From an uncultured Coriobacteriales bacterium (GTDB lineage Bacteria > Actinomycetota > Coriobacteriia > Coriobacteriales > UMGS124), in NCBI GenBank assembly GCA_934636245.1, contig CAKUAI010000011.1, positions 62,001 through 126,000 of the forward strand: 64,000 nucleotides of DNA, read 5' to 3'. The stretch's first letter is position 1. The number at the start of each line of letters is the position of its first letter. A program made the position numbers and the translations under genes. Under the pieces are notes generated by a model. It had not been told where the DNA came from and did not search any database. It was given only the letters and a program-made list of their open reading frames with translations. Of this stretch, positions 33,094 through 41,611 are shown in pieces.

Positions 33094-34206
33094 ATGCCCA
33101 CAAGCGACGACCAGCACAAGGAGAACCGCCCCGGCGAGGCCGGCAGGCCCGTGGTTCCCCAGGGGACAAAGCCGGCTTTTCCGGCAAACCCCATGAGCAA
33201 GCCGGGTTCATCCCGCGGCAGCCATGCTGCCGGCGCCAACAAGGCCGCGGCGCAGAACAATGCGTCGCGCACGGGTGCCATGCGCCCCGTGGCGCCCACT
33301 CAGGGCTCGCAGCGCTCCCGTAGCGGCGCTGGTGCCAGCGGGCCCTCGGAGAAGGATCGCTCCACCATCACTCTCACGCGTGCCCAGTTCATTGCGGCGC
33401 TTTTGGGTACGGCGGTTGCCGTGGCCGTGCCTTCGGTCTCCATCACCTCGTGCGTCAATCGCATGGGCCAGACCAGCGGAACGGACACTGAAGAGGAGAC
33501 CTGGGTGAGCCCCTACGACTGGACCTGCGTCGTGGAGAAGGAAAACGGCCTGCTCACGTACGTGAAAAACGGCGTCACGCTCTCGGAGTCGGGCATCGAC
33601 GTTTCCGAGCACGACGGCGAGATCGACTGGACCCAGGTCAAGGCCACCGGCGTTGACTTCGCCATGCTGCGCCTGGGCTTCCGCGGGTACGGCCAGGGCA
33701 CCATGAACCTTGACAAGTACTTCCTCGCCAACCTTTCCGGCGCTTCGGCAGCGGGCATCAAGGTGGGCGTGTACTTCTTCTCCCAGGCTATCACCGAGGA
33801 CGAGGCGCGCGAAGAGGCCGACTACGTCATCAACAGCCTCGCCGCCACCGACGTTGAGCTCAGCTACCCCATCGTGTTCGACGAGGAACCCATCACCGAC
33901 GGCAACGTGGCGCGTACGGACGACCTTACCGCCGCCCAGTTCAGCGCCAACGCCCTGGCCTTCTGCCAGCGTGTTGAGCAGGCCGGATACACTCCCATGC
34001 TGTACGGCAACAAGCACGAGCTGGCCAAGCTCGACCTCAAGGGTGAGCTTGCGGGCTATGACGTGTGGTATGCCGAGTATGGCGTGAGCCAGCCCACCGG
34101 CAAGTTCGATTTCGTCATGTGGCAGTACTCCGACACCGGCAACATCCCTGGCGTGGTCACCTCCGCCGGCCAGGTGGACCTCAACATCCGCTTCCTGGTG
34201 GCGTAG
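33094..34206 (+). CDS. Membrane-anchored GH25 lysozyme (muramidase)
   Basis: A 370-residue protein. It has a ~110-residue basic, Pro/Ala/Gly-rich N-terminus, one membrane helix (FIAALLGTAVAVAVPSV near residue 115), and a C-terminal glycoside hydrolase family 25 domain from ~165. That domain includes IDVSEHDGEIDWTQVK, VDFAMLRLGFRGYGQG, KVGVYFFSQAIT, the catalytic acidic strand IVFDEEP and the closing DVWYAEY/FVMWQYS strands. GH25 enzymes cleave the MurNAc-GlcNAc bond of peptidoglycan. The helix would leave the enzyme outside the membrane, acting in wall turnover or division. GAAAGGA precedes the ATG at 33094; the in-frame start at 33040 lacks a site. It is monocistronic and divergent from the Ltp cluster. 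Confidence 0.9.
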   Translation: MPTSDDQHKENRPGEAGRPVVPQGTKPAFPANPMSKPGSSRGSHAAGANKAAAQNNASRTGAMRPVAPTQGSQRSRSGAGASGPSEKDRSTITLTRAQFIAALLGTAVAVAVPSVSITSCVNRMGQTSGTDTEEETWVSPYDWTCVVEKENGLLTYVKNGVTLSESGIDVSEHDGEIDWTQVKATGVDFAMLRLGFRGYGQGTMNLDKYFLANLSGASAAGIKVGVYFFSQAITEDEAREEADYVINSLAATDVELSYPIVFDEEPITDGNVARTDDLTAAQFSANALAFCQRVEQAGYTPMLYGNKHELAKLDLKGELAGYDVWYAEYGVSQPTGKFDFVMWQYSDTGNIPGVVTSAGQVDLNIRFLVA

Positions 34207-34285
34207 AGAGGCTTGCGGGTGGCCCGCTGGCTGCGACCGGCCTCAGGGTGCGCTGGCGATGAGCCAACACAGAACATAAGACATG

Positions 34286-34342
34286 AAGCGCCTTCCATTT
34301 CTCGGGCAAGAATAGTGAAGTCCGAGGAATGGAAGGCGCTTT
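34286..34342 (+). terminator. Terminator-like structured element, copy 1
   Basis: AAGCGCCTTCCATT (34286-34299) pairs with AATGGAAGGCGCTT (34328-34341). Inside, a second stem CTCGG/CCGAG closes a loop containing CAAGAATAG. The same two-stem layout with compensatory changes occurs at 47454-47505. It lies 80 bp after the lysozyme gene. Confidence 0.65.
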
Positions 34343-34435
34343 CGTGCCTGCTGGTTTACATAGCGGGGTGTCGAGCGGCGCGACAACGGGCCCATGGTTG
34401 CGGTGCTGGTCAGCGGGCCGCCTTGTCGGGTCGCC

Positions 34436-35221
34436 TTACCGGTAGAACCTTGGGTACGTCACTTGGATGCCGCGCGATGCGCGGATCCCTTCGAGGCTTG
34501 CGTCGGTGAGCTGCGCCAGTCCCTGGTAGAAGGAGTGCTGCGCCTCCTGCGCCATGAGGGCGAGGAAGTGGTGCGCCCAGGTGAGCAGGTGCTGCGCCAT
34601 GAAGCTGTCGAGTTCTGCGGGTGCGGTCTGCGCGAGCTGCGCCATGAGGCCCAGCAGAAGGCCGATGTGGTCCTCGGGGGTACGCGTGCCTTCGGGTGCT
34701 ACGAGCCCATGCTCGCGCATCCAGCGCCTGAGCTCCAGGGTCGACTCGCCGAACATGACGCACTCGCGATCGGTGTAGACCGAGCCCCACGGCGGCGCTG
34801 CCTTGTGGGCGGGCCCCACGAAGAGGCGGCGGTACTCATGGGCGAGGTTCTCGGCCGTGTCGGCGGCACCCTGTGCCATGAGGGCAAGCGGGCCCCCGGC
34901 TGCCTGCGCATCTACGAAGGGCCACTCTGTTGCAGCGGCCGCGGGGTCGAGCGCTTCCATGGCGGCAAACGAGGGGCCGGCGGTGCCGGTGAGTGGGTCT
35001 TGCAGGAAGAAGGGCGCGAACACGTCGCCGATGAAGGCGATTTGGTCGAGCTGGGCCTGCTGGTCGCCTGCACTGACGCCGGCCTGGGAGGCCGTCCCGT
35101 CGGTGCTGACGGAGTTCTCGCAGGCGTCGGCCTGGATCGCCGACGAGTCGGCGTTGACGGGATCCGCGCAGGCGTCGGCCTGGGGCGCCAATCGGCTGTC
35201 ATTCATTTGATTGTTGGTCAT
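34436..35221 (-). CDS. TorD/DmsD-family chaperone for a molybdoenzyme
   Basis: A 261-residue cytoplasmic protein. After a ~55-residue low-complexity N-terminus, the helical TorD/NarJ fold is seen in LAHEYRRLFVGPAHKAAPPW, followed by GSVYTDRE, and in EDHIGLLLGLMAQLA. These are hallmark segments of dedicated chaperones that hold Tat-exported molybdopterin oxidoreductases until the cofactor is inserted. It is the last gene of the minus-strand unit membrane anchor (36862), LuxR regulator (35292), chaperone. Its client is most likely the catalytic subunit encoded divergently at 38259-40649. Confidence 0.87.
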   Translation of the reverse strand: MTNNQMNDSRLAPQADACADPVNADSSAIQADACENSVSTDGTASQAGVSAGDQQAQLDQIAFIGDVFAPFFLQDPLTGTAGPSFAAMEALDPAAAATEWPFVDAQAAGGPLALMAQGAADTAENLAHEYRRLFVGPAHKAAPPWGSVYTDRECVMFGESTLELRRWMREHGLVAPEGTRTPEDHIGLLLGLMAQLAQTAPAELDSFMAQHLLTWAHHFLALMAQEAQHSFYQGLAQLTDASLEGIRASRGIQVTYPRFYR

Positions 35222-35291
35222 GCTGCTTCCTTTCGAAGGCGTGGTAGGAGAATGAGATGCGTGCGCCGGGCTGGCGACATGCGCTTGCGTG

Positions 35292-36860
35292 TCAGCGCAC
35301 CTTGAGCGGCTCGAACGACTGCACGAGGTCGCCGAGCTCTTGCTTGGAATGAATGCCCAGCTTGGTGTAGACGCGCTTGGTGTGGGTGCGCACGGTGTTT
35401 TCGGACACGCCGAGCTTCTCGGCGATGCGCGCCACCGTGTCGCCGCGCGCGATGTGCTCCATGACCTCGGTCTCGCGGTCGGAGAGCCTGAAGGCCAGGC
35501 GGATGGCCTCGCACTGCTTCGTCACGCGGTCGAGCACGGGGCGCACGGGAATCTCGAGCGGGTTGAGCGGGGTTTCCTGGTTTTCCGGCTCATCTACCAG
35601 GTCTTTGGCCCTGCTTGGCTTTGGCGTAGCTGGGCTCAGCGACACGAACTCGATGGCGTCGGGGCTGCGGTCTTTGCCTGCCGCTCCTTGGCCCGGTCGC
35701 ACCCAGATGCAGAACAGCACAAGCCCAAGCACCCACACGGCCAAAAGCGACGCCTGGCAAAGCTGCAGTGCGTCCAAGCCATCTGCCAGGCCCGTTGCCC
35801 AGCCGCAGAGGAACCCGGCGAAGTGCATGACATGCATGATTCCCGAGCAGAACGCGTACGTCACGATGGGGCACATGCCTCGGTCGCGCGATGCCTGGGC
35901 GCATTGGATGAGCAGGACCATCTGGACGAAGGCGTACACGGCGTACATGGCGCCGGCAAACGCCTCGAGGTATGCCATGCCCCCGGCAAACGGCATTGCG
36001 ACAACGGCCAGCGTGAGCAGGGGAAACGCCCACCGGTACGCCTTGCGCATGCTCAAGTGGAACGACAGCCCGCGCCACAGCCACAGCACGACCGTGGCCG
36101 AAAGCAGGGCGCCCAGCATGCTCGCCATGTTGACGACGTCTCCGGCTGTGACGTCGGCCAGTGCGACGGCACGCATAATGCCTGCTACAAAGCCCACGGC
36201 ACCTGCCGACAGGGCACTGCGCCAGTAGTCGTGCGCAAAGCGTCGGTAAACCTTGGGGTGCTCGCGCGGAACGTCGGTGAACATGGGCTGGTCGAGGTCG
36301 ACCCTGCGCGTGGACACCGTGAGGGCCGCTGCGCACAGCGGCAAGAAAACCAGGGGCACGAGGTAGGCGGTCACGGCCACGGGGCAGATGTACAGGGCGA
36401 AGTAGATAAGCGCACTCAGGCCGGTTCCCAGGACAAGCAGTAGGTCGCCGCGCTCGTCATCGCAGGAAGAAAACGTCCTCTGCCACAGAAGCGCCATGCT
36501 CGTGCTTCCCAGACCTTGCAGGATTCCCGAACAAACAACCAGGTAGATGGCTATTTGCGAGTGTACGTACATGGCAGCGATGAGGGCGAGACAACCTGCG
36601 ATCATAGGAGGGGCCGCAAGCTTGGGCATCACGCGGGCCGCCAGCGCGGGGGAGCGATAGGCGCCCGCCAGGCAGGCGACGTACGTGCCTACCGAAGCTG
36701 CGGCCTGCGAGGCGTAAAACGACAGCGTCACCGAGACGGTTTGGAACTCAAGCGGTAGGAAAGGGAAGACGCCGCCCCACACCTGCACGGCGCTGACTGC
36801 CAGGAAGAGGGCGAAGCCCCAGCCGGCGACTCCCAGGCGTATCGAGGGCATGGCGGTCAC
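35292..36860 (-). CDS. Membrane-embedded LuxR-type regulator of the molybdoenzyme locus
   Basis: A 522-residue protein with twelve predicted helices (residues ~10-385), a Pro/Glu-rich linker and a C-terminal LuxR HTH (RLSDRETEVMEHIARGDTVA, ENTVRTHTKRVYTKLGIH). It starts at a GTG only 1 bp after the stop of the membrane-anchor gene, an arrangement that ensures coupled expression; an ATG three codons later is possible. Unlike the other regulators here, it lies inside the respiratory operon itself rather than beside it. It probably controls the divergent promoter region at 37906-38258. Confidence 0.9.
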   Translation of the reverse strand: MTAMPSIRLGVAGWGFALFLAVSAVQVWGGVFPFLPLEFQTVSVTLSFYASQAAASVGTYVACLAGAYRSPALAARVMPKLAAPPMIAGCLALIAAMYVHSQIAIYLVVCSGILQGLGSTSMALLWQRTFSSCDDERGDLLLVLGTGLSALIYFALYICPVAVTAYLVPLVFLPLCAAALTVSTRRVDLDQPMFTDVPREHPKVYRRFAHDYWRSALSAGAVGFVAGIMRAVALADVTAGDVVNMASMLGALLSATVVLWLWRGLSFHLSMRKAYRWAFPLLTLAVVAMPFAGGMAYLEAFAGAMYAVYAFVQMVLLIQCAQASRDRGMCPIVTYAFCSGIMHVMHFAGFLCGWATGLADGLDALQLCQASLLAVWVLGLVLFCIWVRPGQGAAGKDRSPDAIEFVSLSPATPKPSRAKDLVDEPENQETPLNPLEIPVRPVLDRVTKQCEAIRLAFRLSDRETEVMEHIARGDTVARIAEKLGVSENTVRTHTKRVYTKLGIHSKQELGDLVQSFEPLKVR

Positions 36861-36861
36861 G

Positions 36862-37905
36862 CTACACCACCCCCGAGGTCATATGGAAGCAGTAGAAGCA
36901 GAAGCGCACCGCGAACGTGCCGGCATAGGCGAGGACGCACATGGCCACCAGCTTGAGAATGACCTTACGCTCGGTGGGAGAGAAACGATTGGGCGTGGTT
37001 CTTGCGGCGGGATCGAGGCACGGTGCCGGAGTGTCGGAGTCTTGGCTGGTCGTGCTGGGGGTGGGCACTGGCGAACCACGGTGGCTCAGGCCGCTTCCGC
37101 CGGCACCGGTTTTTTCGCCCGAATCGCCAGGGCAGGGCGCCTGCGTCGCCAACGGACGCATGGCGTGCAGGCTTCCGAGATTCGCCACGACAAGGCAGAT
37201 TCCGAACAGCGCGATCGCGGCCGGATAGAGCGGCACGAGCTCGGCGGCCGTCCCAAAGGCGTTGCGTTGCGTGCCGAGCTCCATGTGCTGCATTGCCATG
37301 AGAATGCAGGAGGCAGCGGTTGCCACCAGCGAGATGCCTGCAAGGACGCGCATGAGCCTGACCTTGCTCGTATATCCCGAACAGGTATATATAAGAAGCG
37401 CGAGCGGTGTCATGCAGGCAAATGCCGTGCATGGCAGGATGACCTGCGCAAGCGTTGTGTCCCACGTGATGACCGTGGGCATCGCATAGGCAAGGTCGGT
37501 GCCTGCGATGAAAAGCCCGGCTGCGACGATGCTGGCAAGGAGCCACAAGCCGCGCAGTACCTTATGGCCCTCAATATAGATGCATCCAAGCCAGTACGAG
37601 CATGCCGTTCCCAAGAAGAACACGGCGAAGAACACCTCGGTTGCCAAAGGGGACGAGCCGATGGTGCGAAACACGTAGAGGGCGTTGCTCGGCGTTCCCA
37701 GATGCGTGGCCGATGCCACGAGGCCTATGGTTGCCACGGCGAGCGGCACGATGAGCCAGCTCTCGATGCGCTGGCGCAGGCGGCCGTCGAGCTTGCCAAA
37801 AAGCAGCGTGCAGGCAAGCACAACATAGGCGAGCGTTGCGCCGGGGGCGAGTGTGGTGAACACCGCCAGGCATATGTCGTTAAGCGCAAAGTCGAGCCCG
37901 CGCAT
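36862..37905 (-). CDS. DmsC-like membrane anchor subunit
   Basis: A 347-residue protein with eight or so helices matching the DMSO-reductase anchor family (PF04976): AVATIGLVASATHLGTPSNA and the following SSPLATEVFFAVFF resemble the conserved DmsC helix pair. A polar, Pro/Ser-rich insert of ~60 residues precedes the last helix. DmsC oxidises menaquinol and passes electrons through the Fe-S subunit to the catalytic subunit. Here the anchor is encoded divergently from those two subunits (38259-41303) instead of downstream of them, and leads the regulator/chaperone operon. Confidence 0.85.
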   Translation of the reverse strand: MRGLDFALNDICLAVFTTLAPGATLAYVVLACTLLFGKLDGRLRQRIESWLIVPLAVATIGLVASATHLGTPSNALYVFRTIGSSPLATEVFFAVFFLGTACSYWLGCIYIEGHKVLRGLWLLASIVAAGLFIAGTDLAYAMPTVITWDTTLAQVILPCTAFACMTPLALLIYTCSGYTSKVRLMRVLAGISLVATAASCILMAMQHMELGTQRNAFGTAAELVPLYPAAIALFGICLVVANLGSLHAMRPLATQAPCPGDSGEKTGAGGSGLSHRGSPVPTPSTTSQDSDTPAPCLDPAARTTPNRFSPTERKVILKLVAMCVLAYAGTFAVRFCFYCFHMTSGVV

Positions 37906-38258
37906 GTCTCACCCACTTTCGTATGCTGCGGCGCGGTGGCCTAGCGCCGGGAAATCTGCTTGGGGCATTGCGCACGGGGACGCTTGAGCAGACCTTTCGA
38001 AGGGCCCGCCCGGGCAACGCGCGTGCAATGTGAAAAATATCATACCACGCCTTTTTACCAGGAAGAATCGTGCTTGTCACCCGCAGTATGTGACAAGTAG
38101 GGCATGGCGGGCGATAAGGTGCAATTGTCGACCCAAGCGCTTGGCGCAGCGCGGCGTGTACAGCCATGTCTACGCGCCCGGCTCTGCTAACGTTTGGGAA
38201 CGCAAGGGAGCCCCGTCGGATGACAGGGATGTGTTCACAAGGAGAGAGAGGAACAACT
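37906..38258. promoter_or_regulatory. Divergent control region of the DMSO-reductase-family locus
   Basis: A 353-bp region between the anchor gene (minus) and the catalytic subunit (plus). It contains no supported gene. The most obvious element is the inverted repeat at 38073-38097. Both promoters must lie here. Confidence 0.6.
38073..38097. promoter_or_regulatory. Perfect 8-bp inverted repeat, candidate operator
   Basis: CTTGTCAC at 38073-38080 and GTGACAAG at 38090-38097 are perfect reverse complements separated by nine bases. The 17-bp centre-to-centre distance suits a dimeric HTH protein. It lies midway between the divergent genes, so the LuxR regulator at 35292 is the obvious candidate binder. 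Confidence 0.5.
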
Positions 38259-40649
38259 ATGGCTCGAGATTGCGCAATCTCAAGGCGATCCTTCGTCGCC
38301 ACGAGCGGCGTGCTCGCCGGCCTTGCAGCCGCAGGTGCCGCAAGCGCCCCCACGTTCTCCAAGGCCGATGAGGCCGCAGCCTACGAGGAGGGCGTCACCG
38401 AGGTTTGGGGACACTGCGCCATCAACTGCCCCGGCCGCTGCGCGCTCAAGTTCCACGTGAAGGACGGCGAGGTTCTGTGGGTCGACACCTACAGCAACCC
38501 CACCAACGACCTCGACGACCCGCAGCCCCGCGCCTGCCTGCGCGGCCGCAGCTACCGTCGCTGGATGAACAATCCCGACCGCATCAACTACCCGATGAAG
38601 CGCGTCGAGGGCACGAAGCGCGGCGACGGCCAGTACGAGCAGATCAGCTGGGACGAGGCCCTTCAGACCATCGCCGAGAAGCTGAAGTACACCATCGATA
38701 CCTACGGCAACGAGGCTGTCTATATCAACTACGCAACGGGCGTAAGCTGCACCACGGCGCGTCCCCTGGGCCGTCTCATGAACCTGCTCGGCGGCAGCCT
38801 CAGCTACTATGGCAGCTACTCGCTGGCCCAGCAGCAGTGGATCGTTCCTTATATGTTTGCTGGCATGCCTGGTTCGAGCCTTTCGGCTATGGCCGACTCC
38901 GACCTCGTGCTGTGCTTCGGCTCCAGCCCCTCTGAGACCCGTCAGGGCGGCGCCGTCTCCCACCACGACTGGGTTCGCGGCCGTGAGTACACCAAGGGCA
39001 AGGTCTACATCATCGACCCCCGCATGAACGACTCCGCCATGGGCCACTCCGAGCAGTGGCTGCCCATCAACCCGGGCACCGACGCGGCTCTGTGCTCGGC
39101 CATCGCCCACGAGCTCATCGTGAACGACCAGGTCGACCATGAGTTCCTCGACACCTACTGCGTCGGCTTCGACGAGTCCACGATGCCCGAGAGCGCCAAG
39201 GGTCAGAACAAGTCCTACACCGACTACATCATGGGCACCGGCTACGACATGGTGGAGAAGACCCCCGAGTGGGCGGCTCCCCTGTGTGGCATCTCGGCCG
39301 ACCGCATCCGCAGCCTCACCGAGGAGATTGCTGCCGCCGAGCACATGTTCGTGTTCCAGGGCTGGGGCCCGCAGCGCCGTTCCAACGGCGAGATGAACGG
39401 CATGTCCATCTGCATGCTGCCGCTGCTCACGGGCAACATCGGCCTTCCTGGCACGAGCACCGGCCTGCGTGAGGGCAGCCGTAGCTTCAGCCTCAAGAGC
39501 ATGCCTGCTGGTGACAACCCCGTGAAGACCAAGATCTCCGTGTTCTCCATGGTCGACGCCATTGACCACGGCACCGAGATGACCGAGGTCGCCGACGGCG
39601 TCAAGGGCAAGGAGAAGCTCGACACCAACATCAAGTTTGTCTTCAACTACGCCGGCAACTGCATCACCAACCAGAACTCCGACATCAACCATGTCCATGA
39701 CGTCATGAGCGACGATACCAAGTGCGAGTTCGTGGTTGGCTCGGACATCGTGATGTGCGACTCGATGAAGTACTGCGACATCATCCTGCCCGATATGTTC
39801 CGCTTTGAGCAGGACTCCATGATTGCCACCGGTGGCGACGACGCTTACATGATCTGCGGTTCGCCCTGCCTGCCTGAGGTCAAGTTCGAGCGCAAGACCA
39901 ACTATGAGTGGGTCAGCGAGCTGGCCGAGCTCATGGGCGTTGGCGAGGAGTTCACCGAGGGCAAGACCGAGCGCGAGTGGATTGACTCCCTGTACGAGGC
40001 TGCCCGCGAGGAGAAGCCCGAGCTGCCTACGCTCGAGGAGTTCCGTGCCCAGGGCGTTGTGACCCAGAAGTCCGAGGCCCCGCTTATCGCGCTCGAGGCC
40101 TTCCGCGCCGATCCAGTGGCCAACCCCCTCATGACCCCTTCCGGCAAGATCGAGATCTACTCCGAGGCCCTCGACCAGTACATCCAGACCCACGAGTTCG
40201 CCGACGACGACTTCGTCGCCCCCGTGCCCGTGTACGCCACCGAGTGGTACGGCGTCGAGACCACGACCGACGAGTACCCGCTCGTGTGCTCCGGCTTCCA
40301 CTACCGCGGCCGCCTGCACTCCAGCTGGGGCTTCGACGAGCAGCTCAAGGCCGCCAACCCCCAGGAGGCCTGGATCAACCCGGTCGACGCCGAGGAGCGC
40401 GGCATCGCCCAGGGCGACACCATCCGCGTGAAGAACCAGTTCGGCGAGATCGAGCTGCTGGCCAAGGTCACCGGCCGTACCACCCCCGGCGTGGTCTGCA
40501 TCTCGCAGGGTGCTTGGCACGACGCCGACATGAACGGCGACCGCGTGGACAAGGGCGGCTCCATCAACACCCTCACCACGCTGCGCCCCAGCCCCCTTGC
40601 CAAGGGCAACCCCCAGCACACCAACATCTGCCAGGTCACCAAGGCCTAG
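38259..40649 (+). CDS. Tat-exported molybdopterin oxidoreductase, DMSO reductase family
   Basis: A 796-residue catalytic subunit. It has a Tat signal (ISRRSFVATSGVLAGLAAAG), a [4Fe-4S] motif GHCAINCPGRC with a fourth Cys in RACLRGRSYRRW, and the molybdopterin-binding body. In SLSYYGSYSLAQQQW the Ser after YGSY is the expected Mo ligand, as in DmsA. The C-terminal molydopterin-dinucleotide-binding domain (QFGEIELLAKVTGR) is complete. Such enzymes reduce DMSO, TMAO and related acceptors, or act on aromatic compounds; many paralogues exist in Eggerthellaceae and the substrate cannot be fixed here. AAGGAGAG precedes the ATG at 38259; an upstream start (38166) would bury the Tat motif. It is co-transcribed with the Fe-S subunit 33 bp downstream. 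Confidence 0.93.
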   Translation: MARDCAISRRSFVATSGVLAGLAAAGAASAPTFSKADEAAAYEEGVTEVWGHCAINCPGRCALKFHVKDGEVLWVDTYSNPTNDLDDPQPRACLRGRSYRRWMNNPDRINYPMKRVEGTKRGDGQYEQISWDEALQTIAEKLKYTIDTYGNEAVYINYATGVSCTTARPLGRLMNLLGGSLSYYGSYSLAQQQWIVPYMFAGMPGSSLSAMADSDLVLCFGSSPSETRQGGAVSHHDWVRGREYTKGKVYIIDPRMNDSAMGHSEQWLPINPGTDAALCSAIAHELIVNDQVDHEFLDTYCVGFDESTMPESAKGQNKSYTDYIMGTGYDMVEKTPEWAAPLCGISADRIRSLTEEIAAAEHMFVFQGWGPQRRSNGEMNGMSICMLPLLTGNIGLPGTSTGLREGSRSFSLKSMPAGDNPVKTKISVFSMVDAIDHGTEMTEVADGVKGKEKLDTNIKFVFNYAGNCITNQNSDINHVHDVMSDDTKCEFVVGSDIVMCDSMKYCDIILPDMFRFEQDSMIATGGDDAYMICGSPCLPEVKFERKTNYEWVSELAELMGVGEEFTEGKTEREWIDSLYEAAREEKPELPTLEEFRAQGVVTQKSEAPLIALEAFRADPVANPLMTPSGKIEIYSEALDQYIQTHEFADDDFVAPVPVYATEWYGVETTTDEYPLVCSGFHYRGRLHSSWGFDEQLKAANPQEAWINPVDAEERGIAQGDTIRVKNQFGEIELLAKVTGRTTPGVVCISQGAWHDADMNGDRVDKGGSINTLTTLRPSPLAKGNPQHTNICQVTKA

Positions 40650-40682
40650 CGGCGACGAGCAATCGGAGAGGAGAGAGCAAAC

Positions 40683-41303
40683 ATGGCACAGTACGGATTC
40701 TTCTTTGACGCGAGCCGCTGCACTGGCTGCAAGACCTGCGAGTTCGCCTGCAAGGACTACAAGGACCTCACGACTGAGTTCGCGTTCCGCAAGGTCTACG
40801 AGGTGGCCGGCGGGCAGACGACGCGCGACGAGGACGGCTGCATCCAGACGACCTGCTTCAGCTACAACGTGTCGAGCTCCTGCCAGCACTGCGACAACCC
40901 CGCCTGCGTGGTGGCCTGCCCCACCGGCGCCATGCACAAGGACGAGGAGACCGGTCTGGTGAGCGTGGACGAGGAGGTCTGCATCGGCTGCGGCGCCTGC
41001 GCCACGAGCTGCCCCTACGGTGCCCCCAAGGTCAACGCGGAGCTTGGCCACTCCACCAAGTGCGACGGCTGCGCCGAGCGCCTGGCTGCCGGCCTCAAGC
41101 CCGTGTGCGTGCTGGCCTGCCCGGCCCGCGCCCTGGACTTCGGCCTCGTTGAGGAGATGGCCGAGCTCGGCGAGCGCGTCGCCATCAAGCCCTTCGGCGA
41201 CCCGGCCGAGACCAGCCCCAACCTCTACGTCAAGGCTTGCGACGACGCCCGCGCCTTCGATGACGCCGAGGCCACCGTGGCCAACCCGCTCGAGGTTGCG
41301 TAG
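40683..41303 (+). CDS. DmsB-like four-cluster ferredoxin subunit
   Basis: A 206-residue electron-transfer protein with four Cys groups for [4Fe-4S] clusters: CTGCKTCEFAC near residue 14, CQHCDNPACVVAC near 67, CIGCGACATSC near 100, and CDGC...KPVCVLAC near 127-147. It carries electrons from the DmsC-like anchor (36862-37905) to the molybdenum subunit (38259-40649) and is exported as a complex with the latter. GGAGAGGAGAG lies upstream of the ATG, and a strong terminator follows at 41348-41390. Confidence 0.95.
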   Translation: MAQYGFFFDASRCTGCKTCEFACKDYKDLTTEFAFRKVYEVAGGQTTRDEDGCIQTTCFSYNVSSSCQHCDNPACVVACPTGAMHKDEETGLVSVDEEVCIGCGACATSCPYGAPKVNAELGHSTKCDGCAERLAAGLKPVCVLACPARALDFGLVEEMAELGERVAIKPFGDPAETSPNLYVKACDDARAFDDAEATVANPLEVA

Positions 41304-41347
41304 GTTGGACCGCCTGCCCGCCTGAGGGCAAGCGGCTCTGAGTAAAC

Positions 41348-41390
41348 AAGCGCGCCCCATCTGCAATCAAGCAGGTGGGGCGCGCTTTTT
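41348..41390 (+). terminator. Rho-independent terminator
   Basis: AAGCGCGCCCCA (41348-41359) pairs with TGGGGCGCGCTT (41376-41387), followed by TTTT. It ends the catalytic/Fe-S operon. Confidence 0.9.
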
Positions 41391-41427
41391 CGTGCGTGAG
41401 ATTGGGGGGTGGGTGGAAGTGAACCTG

Positions 41428-41610
41428 GCATATCTGTGTCGGTTCGCCGCGCGCCTACCGGCAAGCGGTCTTTGCGGCGCGCCAGCTGGGCGAACCAGTG
41501 GGCGCGCCCAATCGGCACAAGCCCAGCATATTCGTGCTGGTTTGCGGCGCGCCTGCCGACGGCCGTCTTTGCGGCGCGCCGTTGGGCAGGCTCCCGCTGG
41601 CCCTCCTTCG
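41428..41610. repeat. 98-bp tandem repeat, two diverged copies, downstream of ackA
   Basis: A unit starting GCATAT at 41428 recurs at 41526. Both contain the segment GTCTTTGCGGCGCGCC, flanked by a second GGCGCGCC-like word (an exact GGCGCGCC in the 41526 copy). The second copy runs into the 3' end of the acetate kinase gene. GGCGCGCC occurs several times, so the stretch can form strong secondary structure. Confidence 0.6.
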
Positions 41611-41611
41611 C

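Noticed and set aside
38280..41366. 1028-codon minus-strand open frame opposite the molybdoenzyme genes
   Set aside because: A GC-rich shadow of the catalytic and Fe-S subunit genes; its composition (Val/Ala/Gly/His-rich, no domain) is typical of antisense frames.
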